DNA of 64,000 bases from Aphrophora alni (GCA_963513935.1 OY740776.1:15207660-15271659); one strand, 5' to 3'. Counted from the first letter of the stretch, positions 45,395 through 56,302 are shown. Numbers and translations: made by a program. Notes: a model not told the origin generated them from the letters alone.

Positions 45395-46580
45395 GATGAA
45401 CCATCATGGTACTTACCCAACCCGAAAAACGTAATAACACAAGATCCTCTATAATGAGCAAAAGTTGGGAGTTGTAGAAAATGTTAAATTGTATTTTTAG
45501 AAGAGAAGATCCGGAGTTCTTGAGTTCGGCATCGGACCCTTCAGCGGCCACCATGACACACTCGAGTTTGGCACCAGCCACCCCGTCTTACCCACCACTT
45601 ACACCCCTCCTCCTTCAACCCTCCCTCTCACTAATCACTCTCTCGACTCCTGCCCCATTCCGTTAGCTCGCTCTCTCATCTACGGGGGAACCTTCACAAG
45701 CCCTCGGCGTCACCCGAGACAAACTCAACAGAATTTCGCGTTAACCATGTTTACGTATGTATGATGTATTTTATATGTCCTGATGTTTTTCTCTAAACGT
45801 TTTTTACTTCAGAACTCCTAACAAATGCAATTATGAAACTTTGCACTCACTGTACTATGATTTCCTAGTTATTAGAAATTAATTGATGTGTAGCAGAAAT
45901 AACCTACTAGAATACAACATTCCTAAGTACCAATGGTTAGGTTAGGTTAGGGGGAACCTCTCCGCTCTCCCTGTAAACTGCCCTGGTGCCGAACTCGAGT
46001 GTGGAACTAATAACGCCTGAACAACTTTTGCCGATGGTCAGTTTTGGTGCCGAACTCGAGTGCCGCCAGGAGGTCTTATCCAGTAGGGTAAGTTTGCTTA
46101 AAACCGTTGTTACACAGGTTTTATGAGCCTAATTGTGTATATTACTATTTTCTTGACTTGGGTTAGACGTGTATAGACACTCGTTTGAATGTCTCGGCGA
46201 CGAAGCACGTGAAGGAGCTTCCACTAACTGCGCTCCGGTCTTTGACGCAAACTTTGTAACTTATACAAATAAATTTTCTTGGGAGGTAGAGGTCGAAATT
46301 ACATTTTTTATTATAACTTCTGAATTTGTCATCGTAAAGAAATGGGGTTTGTAGACCCCTACCATTACATGCAGAATTGATGTCTCTATTTTGTTTTCAC
46401 ATTTAATGTGTTAACTTGGATAACTCACAAGATATCAGCAAAACTATTTAAAATTGTCGCCAATTTGACGTTTTCAATCAGATTTTTCTGGATTTCACTA
46501 GTATTCTATATAACACTACCAAATTTCCTACGCTGGGAGGCGACTAAGGATAGCTTAGTTGGTAGATAATGTTTGTGACG
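45395..46580 (-). repeat. R1 dispersed repeat, copy G, interrupted
   Basis: Reverse-strand R1. CATCATGGTACTTACCCAAC, CAAGATCCTCTA and AATGTTAAATTGTA lie before the interruption. GGTCTTATCCAGTAGGGTAA, CGACGAAGCACGTG, GGTCGAAATTACA, CTACCATTACATGCAG and ACTCACAAGATAT follow it. The R1 sequence resumes at 46069 almost exactly where it stopped at 45497. Confidence 0.8.
45498..46068. mobile_element. Insertion of about 570 bp with repeated CTCGAG-TCGGCACC palindromic blocks
   Basis: It lies inside R1 copy G. The left part has TTGAGTTCGGCATCGG and ACTCGAGTTTGGCACCAG. The right part has CTGGTGCCGAACTCGAGT and TTTGGTGCCGAACTCGAGTG, the complements. The interior includes C-rich sequence (CACCCCTCCTCCTTCAACCC) and a short TTAGG run at about 45937-45950. 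The arrangement suggests a foldback-type element. No coding region was recognised. Confidence 0.6.
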
Positions 46581-47220
46581 CCTTTCGTATTTACTTACGG
46601 ACGACGGACTGGCATCACGTCAAAAATGATTTTTCGGTTTACAAATAAACGTGAAGATCAGCCAAAAACGAATTCCGATTTTTTTTATTTTTTGCGATTT
46701 CCAAATTCACCCCTTTTATATTGAATAAGTAAAAGAAGTTTTTTCAAGCAACTTTTCTTAGTAGTTTGTACTCAATTTTTTTAAAGTCTATTTTTAACAA
46801 CATTTCTCACTCAAGTAATAAAACAGACACTTTACCCTCTCTTTAGATTTTATTGACGTAATGTCGGTAGTCCAAAGATTGAAGGAAATTAGGGTCTATC
46901 CTTAATGTCCCATAACAATTACATTAGACAATAAAAACAGCCGCAAAGCGACAAGTAGAATCTTCTTATCGTCTCAGGGCTATTACCACTCTAAAGTACT
47001 TCTAATGGACAAGACACGGAGCAGGATCAGGATAAAGGACGACGACATCGTGACGTGTTGGCTACATTCCCTTTCTTTTGTCTTTGTTCTTGAGACGTGT
47101 TTTAGCAATATTTGGTGTCACTGTGTTTACGTCAAATCTGATTTTGTATTTTTCAAATGTCTTTACCACGATTTCAACAATAATTGTAGGTTATTTTCTT
47201 GCAACGTAAATATAGTGGAG
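46581..47220. other. Unannotated stretch
   Basis: No gene was supported. The 73-codon frame at 47005-47226 begins in balanced sequence with a basic, hydrophilic start, but I do not recognise it and it ends in the TTAGG array. Confidence 0.4.
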
Positions 47221-48200
47221 GTTTAGGTTAGGTTTGGTTAGGTTAGGTTGGGTTAGGTTAGGTTGGGTTAGGACAGGTTAGGTTTGGTTAGGTTAGGTTA
47301 GGTTAGGTTACGTTACGTTAAGTTAGGTTAGGTTAGGTTAAGTTAGGTTGGGTTAGGTTAGGTTAGATTAGGTTAGGTTAGGTAAGGTTAGGTTAGGTTA
47401 AGTTAGGGTAGGTTAGGTTAGGTTAGGTTGGGTTAGGACAGGTTAGGTTTGGTTAGGTTAGGTTACGTTACGTTAGGTTAGGTTAAGTTATGTTGGGTTA
47501 GGTTAGGTTAGATTAGGTTAGGTTAGGTAAGGTTAGGTTAGGTTAGGTTAGGGTAGGTTAGGTTAGGTTAGGTCTATAGTGTACAACGCGATTCCTTTTG
47601 CTACAACGCGATGATGAGCGAAAGTGTTTTCTTCCTTAAACAACCACAATAAGGTTGGTTAGGTTAGGTTAGGTTAGGTTAGGTTAGGTTAGGTTAGGTT
47701 AGGTTAGGTTAGGTTAGGTTAGGTTAGGTTAGGTTAGGTTAGGTTAGGTTAGGTTAGGTTAGGTTAGGTTAGGTTAGGTTGGTTAGGTTAGGTTAGGTTA
47801 GGTTAGGTTAGGTTAGGTTAGGTTAGGTTAGGTTAGGTTAGGTTAGGTTAGGTTAGGTTAGGTTAGGTTAGGTCTATAGTGTACAACGCGATTCCTTTTG
47901 CTACAACGCGATGATGATCGAAAGTGTTTTCTTCCTTAAACAACCACAATAAGGGGCCCCTTTTAGTGAATACAGACGTTACAAACCGCAGCCCATTTAA
48001 AGGTTAAGTTAGGTTAGGTTAGGTTAGGTTAGGTTAGATTAGGGTAGGTTAGGTTAGGTTAGGTTAGGTCTATAGTGTACAACGCGATTCCTTTTGTTAC
48101 AACGCGAACATGAGCGAAAGTGTTTTCTTCTTTAAACAACCACAAAAAGGGGCCCCTTTTAGTGAATACAGACGTTACAAACCGCAGCCCGTTTAAAAAC
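47221..48200 (+). repeat. Compound TTAGG array with three 81 bp spacers
   Basis: Long TTAGG runs alternate with a spacer containing TCTATAGTGTACAACGCGAT, TCCTTTTG and AAGTGTTTTCTTC at about 47573, 47872 and 48067. After the second and third spacers there is also GGGGCCCCTTTTAGTGAATA and a CAGACGTTACAAACCGCAGC block. The first run (47221-47572) is itself an approximate repeat of about 180 bp containing GGACAGGTTAGG. The second run (47656-47871) is nearly pure. Confidence 0.93.
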
Positions 48201-48534
48201 TGACTTCAGAAACAAATTATTTTTATTGTTTTGTTTAATATTTAATCGTAGCAAAATTAATACTTTTGGCGTAAGAAATACAATCGAGCTAAGAAAACAG
48301 ACTTATTGTCACATTTCTTCACTTAAAATACAAATTAAGAAATTTATAATTTTGCTTTTTTAGAACTTATTTAAAGTCTACCAGTCGTTGTGGAAAAAAA
48401 TCATACGCCAGATGTTTTATTTTCAATATATGTTCTGTTTTACGATGTTTTATAACGTGCATACCACGGTTATGATGATGTGGTTAATATGTCCACCAGA
48501 GAAAAATATGATGACCACCTCCAAACATCACATA
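48201..48534. other. AT-rich spacer
   Basis: No gene or repeat was recognised between the TTAGG compound array and the MITE. The frame that starts here (48388) runs into the MITE and is not supported. Confidence 0.45.
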
Positions 48535-48881
48535 CAGTATCCTCAAGGTAGGAATATGTCTGGGGTGGAGAGGAAAATAAGAGCCTCACATTTCGTTTGT
48601 TGCGTTTACTTTCAGCGGTACAACCTAAATAAAAATATAGACCTCAAATGTTTCTGTGTAAACGCGTACACTACTTTCGTTTCTTTTATCGGTGTAAATA
48701 AGAATAAAACGTTTACAAAAATCTGTCACGAAGTTGTAACTTTAGGAATTAAATGTAGCTAAGCAGTAATTTGTGTAGCTAGTTTTCTTGGAATGGGTGT
48801 ACCGTCAAGTCAGGTTAGGGAAGCGAGTAGAAGGGATGACACGCCCCTTACACCAGACACAATCCTAGTCTGAGGCTACTG
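48535..48881 (+). mobile_element. R3 MITE, copy 3
   Basis: Left end CAGTATCCTCAAGGTAGG, right end CTGAGGCTACTG. TA flanks both sides (48533-48534 and 48882-48883). It shares TTTATCGGTGTAAATAAG and GGTTAGGGAAGCGAGTAG with copies 2 and 4. The two ends are variant inverted repeats (CAGTATCC versus CAGTAGCC). Confidence 0.9.
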
Positions 48882-49245
48882 TACAAGTTTCTATCCTTCT
48901 TAGGCATTCCTTGAGCCTACCACGAACTGATACACTCTGTCAGCGTTTTCACTTTATCTCTACTTAGTCTCCTGTTATAATTTCCCAGGAGTTCTTCACA
49001 CGTCTTAACTCTGGTATTATTTCCAATATGTACGCAATAACATTAGGTATTTGAGAAGGAGTGGGTCGTAGTAGCTCCCTCCTCATCCACCTCCAGCAGC
49101 ATCTCCTCCTCCTCCTCAATAGTTATGTTCCCACAAGAAGTTGACAGTAGCGAGAACATGCTTCGTGGGGAAGATCCCTCATCCTTCTCGTGATAGTAAC
49201 AGAGGACATGTTCCATTTTACCAGGAAATCGAGTTGCGGATACAA
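48882..49245. other. Spacer holding an acidic reverse-strand frame
   Basis: On the reverse strand a frame from about 49240 down to 49043 encodes FPGKMEHVLCYYHEKDEG and later TIEEEEEMLLEVDEEGATT. Composition is balanced and the peptide is acidic, unlike low-complexity frames elsewhere. I do not recognise it. It could be a last-exon remnant or sequence captured between two MITEs; a chance frame is also possible. Confidence 0.25.
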
Positions 49246-49518
49246 CGGTACAACCCCAATAAAAAAATATAGACCTCAAATAAATGCTTCTGTGTCAGCG
49301 CGTACCCTACTTTCGTTTCTTTTATCGGTGTAAATAAGAATAAAACGTTTACAAAAATCTGTCACGAAGTTGTAACTTTAGGAATTAAATGTAGCTAAGC
49401 TGTAATTTGTGTAGCTAGTTTTCTTGGAATGAGTTGTACCGTCAAGTCAGGTTAGGGAAGCAAGTAGAAGGGTGGATACACCCCTTACACCAGACACACT
49501 CCTAGTCTGAGGCTACTG
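49246..49518 (+). mobile_element. R3 MITE, copy 4, 5'-truncated
   Basis: Starts inside the family at CGGTACAACCCCAATAAA and is nearly identical to copy 3 up to the right end CTGAGGCTACTG with TA after it. The left terminal repeat is missing. Confidence 0.85.
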
Positions 49519-50199
49519 TAGGCTATTTGGTTTACGGAAATAGCTTATTATCACTTTTCGTTTAACAAACACAGAAATGACATGTTTGGTGACGATTAGT
49601 GTTGTTTCGCTTTTAATTGATTTTGAAGTGAGAAAGTTTGTGCGCAATTTTCACACATATTTAAATTAAAGTTAGGTTTGTCTACTTTTGTAGAATGTTG
49701 TTTTCTTCCAAACCTCTTCCATTAAGAGCTCTCACCTTATCTACAAAACATTAAGAGCTAAGCTCTGTAAATTAAAGTGGTCATCTTTTCTCGAGTATAC
49801 TTTAGAAATATGAGTTGGACCATTAGAAGCTGGACAGGTGGACAGAGGGAGGTGGGGGGCAGTGGTTTATGGTAGTTCGAGGTATAAACCTAACTCTTTC
49901 TGGGTCAGCCTCGCCTGCCTTGTTGATTGTTCTTTAGACTGGTTTTTATGTCTTTCTTTTTTTTTCTTTTTGTGTGCTTCAACTTGCAAAATCTGACCGG
50001 AATAACGAGAAAACCAAAGTAGAATTTAAAGATGGATTTATGGCATGATAAGTCTTTATGGAATAAAGTTGAACATGTGCACACTTGAATTTAATACAAG
50101 GTCAACATTAAAACTGTATTTTAATGGGGTTTTTTTACATTCTTTATTATAAGAACTTTAGAGTTTAAATACATAGTCTATAGACAAGTAAAGAGCGCC
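49519..50199. other. Unannotated stretch
   Basis: No gene was seen. There is a short G-rich patch (GGAGGTGGGGGGCAG at 49848-49862) and a T-rich run near 49953-49972. Confidence 0.45.
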
Positions 50200-50470
50200 A
50201 TCATGGTATTTACTCAGCTTTATCATACAATATAATAAAGGTAGATTCTCTAAGCGTAACCTCCAAAAGTTGGTTTCTTGGGTCTTGTAGGAAATGTTAG
50301 AAAATCAAGGAGTCTCATCCAGTAAGGTAAGTTTGTTACACAGGTTTTCTGAACCTCATATTTGTGTAAATTGAATTACTTGACATTAGATAGCCCCTAA
50401 CTGGCCTCATAAATGTGTGTCAAAAGTCTCTCACTTCGCTCGTGACCAATAGTCCTCTAAGATGTAAGGA
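50200..50470 (-). repeat. R1 dispersed repeat, copy H (3' part)
   Basis: Reverse strand: CATCATGGTATTTACTCAGC, GTTGGTTTCTTGGGTCTTG, GTCTCATCCAGTAAGGTAAG, CAGGTTTTCTGAACCTC and CTCACTTCGCTCGTGACC. Confidence 0.75.
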
Positions 50471-50978
50471 GCATTCATTCGTTATACTCTATCGGTGACC
50501 TGATCTCGAAGGAAAGAGGAGAAAGTAGAACAAAAAGGAGAAAAGTCTTCTAAAAGTTCGACCAGAAAATAAAAGATATCTTTGATGACTTCAAAATTGG
50601 GGGAGACTTAAAGAAATCTTTAGGCGCATTAAGTTGGAATAAACAACCAAGTCGCGACGAGGCTACAAGCCGATTTATAAATAGCTATTTTAAGTACTGA
50701 CGAAAGTGCACAAATTTGATAATTTTTTTTAATGGTTGCTTAAAGTCCAACCCCAAACCTCCTCGTGGTGGCAGCTGGAAACTAGAGATCCGCTAATAGA
50801 TGGATCTCTAGGCTAATATGGGGCTCTGGCAGACTGTATACGGTGGATAAACTAAAAGTAAATAAACTTATGTTAAAACGGTCCACCATTAAAATTCTCT
50901 TCTGCAACGATTTTTGCTGGGTCGCATCCGGCACTAAACCGTTCAGCCGCATTCCTAGTTGATAATAGTACAGTTATC
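50471..50978. other. Spacer with a perfect hairpin
   Basis: No gene was seen. CTAGAGATCC (50782-50791) and GGATCTCTAG (50802-50811) form a perfect ten-pair stem with a ten-base loop. The surrounding GGTGGCAGCTGGAAA and GGTCGCATCCGGCAC are GC-richer than average, possibly the 3' end of an old element. Confidence 0.5.
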
Positions 50979-51055
50979 GGTTAGGTTAGGTTAGGTTAGG
51001 TTAGGTTAGGTTAGGTTAGGTTAGGTTAGGTTAGGTTAGGTTAGGTTAGGTTAGG
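50979..51055 (+). repeat. Perfect TTAGG array (77 bp)
   Basis: About 15 uninterrupted units, followed by ACATGTGTGGGGGGGGGG. No R1 sequence borders it, unlike the arrays at 21, 35 and 39 kb. Confidence 0.97.
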
Positions 51056-52141
51056 ACATGTGTGGGGGGGGGGAATAACTCTGTTGGATCATTAAAGATA
51101 TTTAAGTTCCAAAAATATGTATGCTCAATGTGCTACAATTATAATCAAACGTGTTATAAAAAAAATCATAATATTTTAACTTAATTAAAAGTGCACAGTA
51201 TATTTGAAATTAATCAATACTAACAAGAATACCCTACCTGTAATAAACTTCTTCAATATCCTTCAACAGACTTACATTTTTTGAACGTGCGGTTTATTAC
51301 TTTGGAATATAGTATATTCCTTAAAGTATATTTCTTAAAATGTATATAAGAAAAATAAAATTCTCAAATATTTTGATCACATTTTGCTCAAGGATAATGC
51401 TCTAGGACTCGAACATGCCAATTTTTGAGTCATCAGTAGAAATCAAAAACAAAAGAAATCAGTTAAAAACAAAAAAAAGCTGTTATAGAAATCATAATTT
51501 CTAAATATTGGCAATACCGATTTCGTTCAAATTTGAGTGAAATGTAAATATTTATGACCCAATCTAATTTATAAAATCGTAAATAAAATAGTATATTTCA
51601 TCACTAGGACCAAATGTGAAGCATATCAATACAAGCTCAAGTTTAACTTGAGAAAATGAGCGAGGATCGAAGAGTTTCTTTTGGTCCAAGTGATGAACTA
51701 TATTTTTCGTTATACTACAAACAATATAAGAAAACAATTTCACAAAAACTTAAATGTTATAACCTATTTACCTTCAAATCGATGGTAACAGCTGTTTTAA
51801 CGGTTATTTACAATCGAGAGTATCGGTTGTTTTTATAGATGCTCTACAATCGTTAATTAATTCGTATAAATGAAGTAACAGCTGATGACCTCGACTTCAG
51901 CTGATGTTTTTATGTCCTAGGACTAAAAAAAACAACTTTAGCAACTCAATGCATGTATTGAAAACAGCTGTTTTTGAAGCAGTATGAAGGAAAAAGTTGT
52001 TTAAATACACTTTCAGAGAATTTATAAACATAGGTTGAGAGTTTTAAGAGATAATTTGGGTTTTATCTCGATGGAAGAATATATTTGCTCTTCCAGAAGC
52101 ACCTAAACTGGTGTCCGGAAATGGTTATTTATTTTTAGTTT
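51056..52141. other. Unannotated AT-rich stretch
   Basis: No gene was supported. CAGCTGTTTTAACGG (51789) and CAGCTGTTTTTG (51966) recur. A 60-codon frame at 51656 has no recognised similarity. Confidence 0.45.
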
Positions 52142-52592
52142 TTGGTACTTGTCAGAATGTATGTTAATCTTAGTTATTGGATCATATCTTTGGGAGATAC
52201 ATCAATTCGGATAGTGGAAAGACTTTTTGTTTTACAAAAAGGTGCAGTACGATTGATGGCAAAATTAAATAGAAGAGAAACATTCAAATATGCTTTCCGG
52301 AAGCTGAGGTTATTGACACTTCCAAGTATGTACGTTCTGTAAGTAACGCTGTACATTAAATTTAAATGTCACCCCTTTCTGAATAAGAATTTAGACGAGT
52401 ATGTTACCCGATTCAGAAGTCGATTACGATTAGGTCAACACAGGGTAAGTTAAAAAATTTACCATCAGAAGCTGGAGTGGCATTGTTCAATAAACTCTCA
52501 GAAAGACTAAAAAATATTCAAAATTATAATGAGTTTAATAATAGCCTATTGTTGTTGATCATTTTACTATGTGGAGGAGTTTTTCCGCCATA
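52142..52592 (+). pseudogene. LINE reverse transcriptase, C-terminal region, broken
   Basis: The reading order matches the thumb and tail of Jockey/CR1-type reverse transcriptases of insects. YWIISLGDTS comes first, then VLQKGAVRLMAKLNRRE (family pattern LQK-x-A-x-R) and FRKLRLLTLPSMYVL (family pattern ELKILTLPSLYIL). A stop follows. The next pieces are KCHPFLNKNLDEYVTRFRSR, LRLGQHR and, after another stop or shift, LPSEAGVALFNKLSERLKN (family pattern G...LFN-x-LP). These domains follow the catalytic palm, which is absent. An intact element would make the enzyme that copies its RNA into DNA at the target. No poly(A) end was found before the foldback at 52726. Confidence 0.75.
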
Positions 52593-52725
52593 AGGGGTGA
52601 GTGTAGCTGAAGATATTTTCAGCTATTATTGGAGACTTTGTTATTGTGGCTGTTATATGTTGTATGTTATTTGTTGCTTAATAGAGTGTTACTCTATATT
52701 AATTTTATTGATGTATTAGTAGATA

Positions 52726-52960
52726 AAAAAAACTCGAACAGAAGATCTTACAAAAATTTCGTTTATTTAATTAACGCGTTTCAACGACGAAGTCGCCATC
52801 CTCAGTGATACATGAGCTGTATTAACAAAACTAATAATAACAAAAATAATAGCTTTGTTATTGTAGCTCATGTATCACTGAGGATGGCGACTTTGTCTTT
52901 GAAACGCGTTTGATTAAATAAATGTAACTTTTGTGAGATCTTCTGTTCGAGTTTTTTTTT
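52726..52960. mobile_element. Foldback element with hammerhead-like arms, copy 4
   Basis: A 235 bp palindrome with outer arms AAAAAACTCGAACAGAAGAT and ATCTTCTGTTCGAGTTTTTT. The inner arms carry CACTGAGGATGGCGACTTTG then GAAACGCGTTTG (right) and the complement of CACTGAGGATGGCGACTTCG then GAAACGCGTTAATT (left). The spacer is about 60 bp. Arm identity is about 85-90% by eye. It is closely related to 7025-7241. Confidence 0.8.
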
Positions 52961-53229
52961 AATCTAAAATTTTCTTACAAGTCAATCTCAATATTTATTT
53001 ATGTTTTACTACCTAGTAATAATGGCTTTTGTTATACAAAATGATTTTGTAAAAACAAAATTTTAAAAATGTAATAGTATTATTGGCATTGTTATTTTGT
53101 TTAAATGTTTTTTATAAACTGTAGTTATGATAGTCACATGTTTCATGGAACAATGGGAAGGTAATGAAGTAAAATCAATAATACGAGGACAGTATAGTCC
53201 TCTATATCAAAAACCCTATGCTTCGTATA
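52961..53229. other. AT-rich spacer
   Basis: No gene or repeat was recognised. Confidence 0.4.
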
Positions 53230-53375
53230 TTGGGTAAGTATCATGATTCCCCTAATAAAATTGTTTATTTACCCCTTGATCTACAATTTAACATTTCCTA
53301 CAAGACTCAAGAAACTAATTTTTGGGCGTTACATGCAGAGGATCTGCTTGTATCTAAATTGTTTATATCTTGTAA
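53230..53375 (+). repeat. R1 fragment, copy I, rearranged
   Basis: GGGTAAGTATCATGATTCCC precedes CCCCTTGATCTACAATTTAA, CTACAAGACTCAAGAAAC and GAGGATCTGCTTGTAT. In other copies GGGTAAGTACCATG comes last, so the segment order is changed here. Two frames across it are spurious. Confidence 0.7.
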
Positions 53376-53835
53376 AGGAAGAAGCATTATATCTATTACT
53401 GTTAGCAGCTGTATTTTCCGTAAATCATTTGTTTAACTCACACAATAATATAAACTGGAATTACAGAAAATTAAAACGTTGACATTTTCCTAAGTGGGGA
53501 GCAAGTTTAAAGGTCACCTGGGCTATAAAAAAACAATAGCCAATATTTTAGTTTAATTAGGTAAAATAAGGTAATACTAAATGCATTAAGGGAGATGCTG
53601 TCCTGATAAACTATGTTAAATAAGAGTTTATGCAATTTCCTGTCTTGTCCAAATAACCTTGTCCTCTATGGTGGATTTATTTTTAAAAAGGTCAGGCCAT
53701 CTCCGGCCATTAGCTGTATGAATAATGTCTAACTATAGCAGCCGTTGTAGTAGTGTAATTATCAAGGTCTTCAGAACACGTCTTGACAGGTCATACGAGC
53801 GATTGTCAATTTTGTCATGAACAAATTTCCGTTAA
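53376..53835. other. Unannotated spacer
   Basis: No gene was seen. It ends with TCCGTTAA just before the Helitron-like left end. Confidence 0.4.
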
Positions 53836-54738
53836 TCACTATATATATAAACGGCTTTGTCCTGACTGATTGAATGAATGAATGACTGACAGAGAATCAG
53901 CGTAGAGCAAAAACCAACGAAGATATTGATACCAAAATTTAAAGGCATATTTGCATGAGGTCATAGACGCTCACTAAGAAAGGATTTTGCGAAATTTTAA
54001 TTTTAAAGGGTATTAAATACAAAAAGAAAAACAAATTTTACTAAGCAACTAGGCTGACAAACATTAAACTTTGCAGGAGTTGATGTAAGAGAAGACTGTT
54101 TTTCTCATGGTCAATTGTACGTTGGTGCAAAAGAAAAACAAATTTTATTAAGCAACTAGGCTGACAAACATTAAAATTTGCAGGAGTTGATTTAAGAGAA
54201 GACTGTTTTTCTCATGGTCAATTGTACGTTGGTGCTTTTAGGGTCAGTTTTTCTAATAATCTAGTGATTTTAGCACCTAAAGGGAAGACAACAAATGTAA
54301 TTTACAAAGAGGTCCTAAATACTAAATAAGTACATTTTTAGTTCAATTTTTTTATTTGAATTGTGAAATAATTAAATTTTTCTTTAGTATTTTATAATAT
54401 GAATTCTTAAATAGTATAATATAATTTACCTATAACTAGAATAATTACGAATTTTTGTTGTTGTTTACTTTGCCTTTTGATATTTTTCAACTTTAGTAAC
54501 TTTAAGTTATTGATGAGTAAACATGATGAAAATAACAGATTTAGAAAAAAATATTCTTTTTCTGAAATTACTCTATCATTCAATTCACAAATTCTGTATT
54601 CTTAAATATTACACACTACATTAAAATTAGCCGGATTAAAGTAATATTAAACTTTTTTATCAAAACATAAGCGATTTAATAAACATATAGATTACAACTT
54701 GAATGATTCGCGGGCAAAGCCGCGACGGGAGATGCTAG
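53836..54738 (+). mobile_element. Short Helitron-like element (903 bp) with both ends
   Basis: The 5' end starts TCACTATATATATAAACGGC after an A. The 3' end is CTAG before a T, with a subterminal hairpin CGCGG-GCAAAG-CCGCG ten bases upstream of CTAG. TC...CTRR ends, insertion between A and T and a hairpin about 10 bp from the 3' end are the defining features of Helitrons. A TGAATGAATGAATGACTGAC run lies near the 5' end. Inside is the last part of the helicase gene and a 107 bp tandem duplication (54022-54235). It cannot encode a transposase and so is a deletion derivative of an autonomous element. Confidence 0.85.
54180..54329 (+). pseudogene. Helitron helicase, last 49 codons
   Basis: The frame encodes GVDLREDCFSHGQLYVGAFR, then LVILAPKGKTTNVIYKEVLN and TK before a TAA. 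G-x-D-L-R...C-F-S-H-G-Q-L-Y-V-A-x-S-R is helicase motif VI of PIF1-like Helitron helicases; N-V-V/I-Y-K-E-V/A-L is the typical end. AFRV stands where AxSRV is usual. A second copy of the first 18 or so codons lies 107 bp upstream (from 54073) in another frame, because the duplication is not a multiple of three. The rest of the protein is missing, so it could act only as leftover sequence. Confidence 0.8.
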
Positions 54739-54971
54739 TAGTTTATGTTTTGAAATGGTGATTTAAACAAGTTCGTGCGACAGGTAAATTGAAAATTTTG
54801 AGAAATGTATTTGCAATTTGTAATGAATTCAACATTTGTCTGATTGGATAAACAACTGAATAAAGCAGATTTTGTGAAAATCTTGATAAAACTCCTCCAG
54901 ATACGAAATTTGGTAGAAAGTTAGGTTTTGGAGTTACTTCAATGGGGAAATGCAATGGGTAGTTAAGAGGC
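54739..54971. other. Spacer
   Basis: No gene was recognised. A 78-codon reverse frame (54743-54979) shows no known similarity. Confidence 0.4.
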
Positions 54972-55205
54972 TCACTCAAGGTTAATACGGGCGTACTATC
55001 CCGAGATACCTGGCTGGATCTTCACCGTTTTTAAGCTCGTCTTGGATTAGATCCCTCTCTTTCATGATTCCTATCAGGTCTCTCTTGATCAACTCTTGTT
55101 CTCATCTGACCATGACGCTATTAGAGTATTCGAAGACCAGGAGGTCTTTATTGAACGTTCTTTTCTTTCTCTTGATTTATAAGACAATAAGTTACGTGGT
55201 ATTTC
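54972..55205 (+). repeat. R2 dispersed repeat, copy 11
   Basis: Plus-strand copy with TATCCCGAGATACCTGGC, TGGATCTTCACC, CAGGTCTCTCTTGATCAAC, GACGCTATTAGAGTATTCGA and TTATAAGACAATAAG. Confidence 0.8.
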
Positions 55206-55821
55206 GAACGGAATACTAAAACTGTATCATCTCCGACGGTTTTAGGTCACCCTATATTTGATCAACACGTAATCCATTGTATTATAAATCTGGCAACGTT
55301 GCACAACGTAGAACGGATTTAAGTCTTACCATAGTTAGTTTTCACTTATTGAGTATGACTTATGTAGACCTACTACTTATCTTTTATGGGTGTAACATAC
55401 AGTTGTAAGTAACATTTGTATGTCTCAAGCTAAGCATTAGTATATCTATTAATATGAATTTACAATTGTCAGTATATACGTCCCAACCTAACCTAGCCTA
55501 AACTGGACAAGCTTTCCTGCTTCCTTCGATAGATTTACTCATTGTATTGTTTCTGGTTTTAGTGACAAGCACAACAGGGAATCTCTTGAAATAATAAATA
55601 TGAGTTGTTTTTACTATGTTTGGAATGTGCAACGTTGCCAAATCTATAACGGTATAAAATCGTCGGATATAACCCGTCGCAAATAAGCCGGCACTGATAA
55701 TAATGACCTCTTCAAACAACAAACAAAATAAATTTTAACAACGAATTATTTCATTTGTTTTTTTATATTTTGGTTTTGGAAATGGGTGCATGAAAACGTA
55801 CGAACGCCAAATATTACTTTC
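55206..55821. other. Unannotated stretch with a short inverted pair
   Basis: No gene was supported. AATCTGGCAACGTTGCAC (about 55287) and GTGCAACGTTGCCAAATCT (about 55626) are inverted copies 340 bp apart, possibly the ends of a small element. Confidence 0.45.
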
Positions 55822-56302
55822 GTAAGTTTTGTAATCGTCAAAATTTTCTACCTTCGGTTTTTGACTGATCATCACATTTCATGACCTCAGAATCGTCTGT
55901 ACATAAGCACGATAGCGGCCACAGATATTAAGATAGAGACATGAAATTTGTTTTAGGAGATCATAGTGTGCGCACGTAGAAATTCAGAACAATCGAATTA
56001 AAAATATTAAAATGACGGCCATTTTAAATCGTTTTTTGTTCATATCTCGTTAGTTATTCAACTTATTAGAATGGAGAAATACTCTCAGATTACAATTCTG
56101 CATGTAATGGTACCAACACCACTTCTCTACGATGACAAATAGGGAAGTTATTGTCAAAAACGTAATTTCGTATCATGAACGCCTTAAAAAATGTGATATT
56201 TGTATAGTTACGAAGGCTGTGTCAATGATACGAGCGTAGTGAGTGAAGGCTCTTCGAAGACAGAGCCGAGATACTTATACGAGCTAAGCGTTGGAGACTG
56301 TT

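Noticed and set aside
45481..45666. 61-codon proline- and serine-rich frame
   Set aside because: It comes from the C-rich part of the insertion in R1 copy G and crosses the insertion boundary.
48388..48762. 124-codon plus-strand frame
   Set aside because: Its second half is the R3 MITE, and the same peptide appears by translating the other R3 copies.
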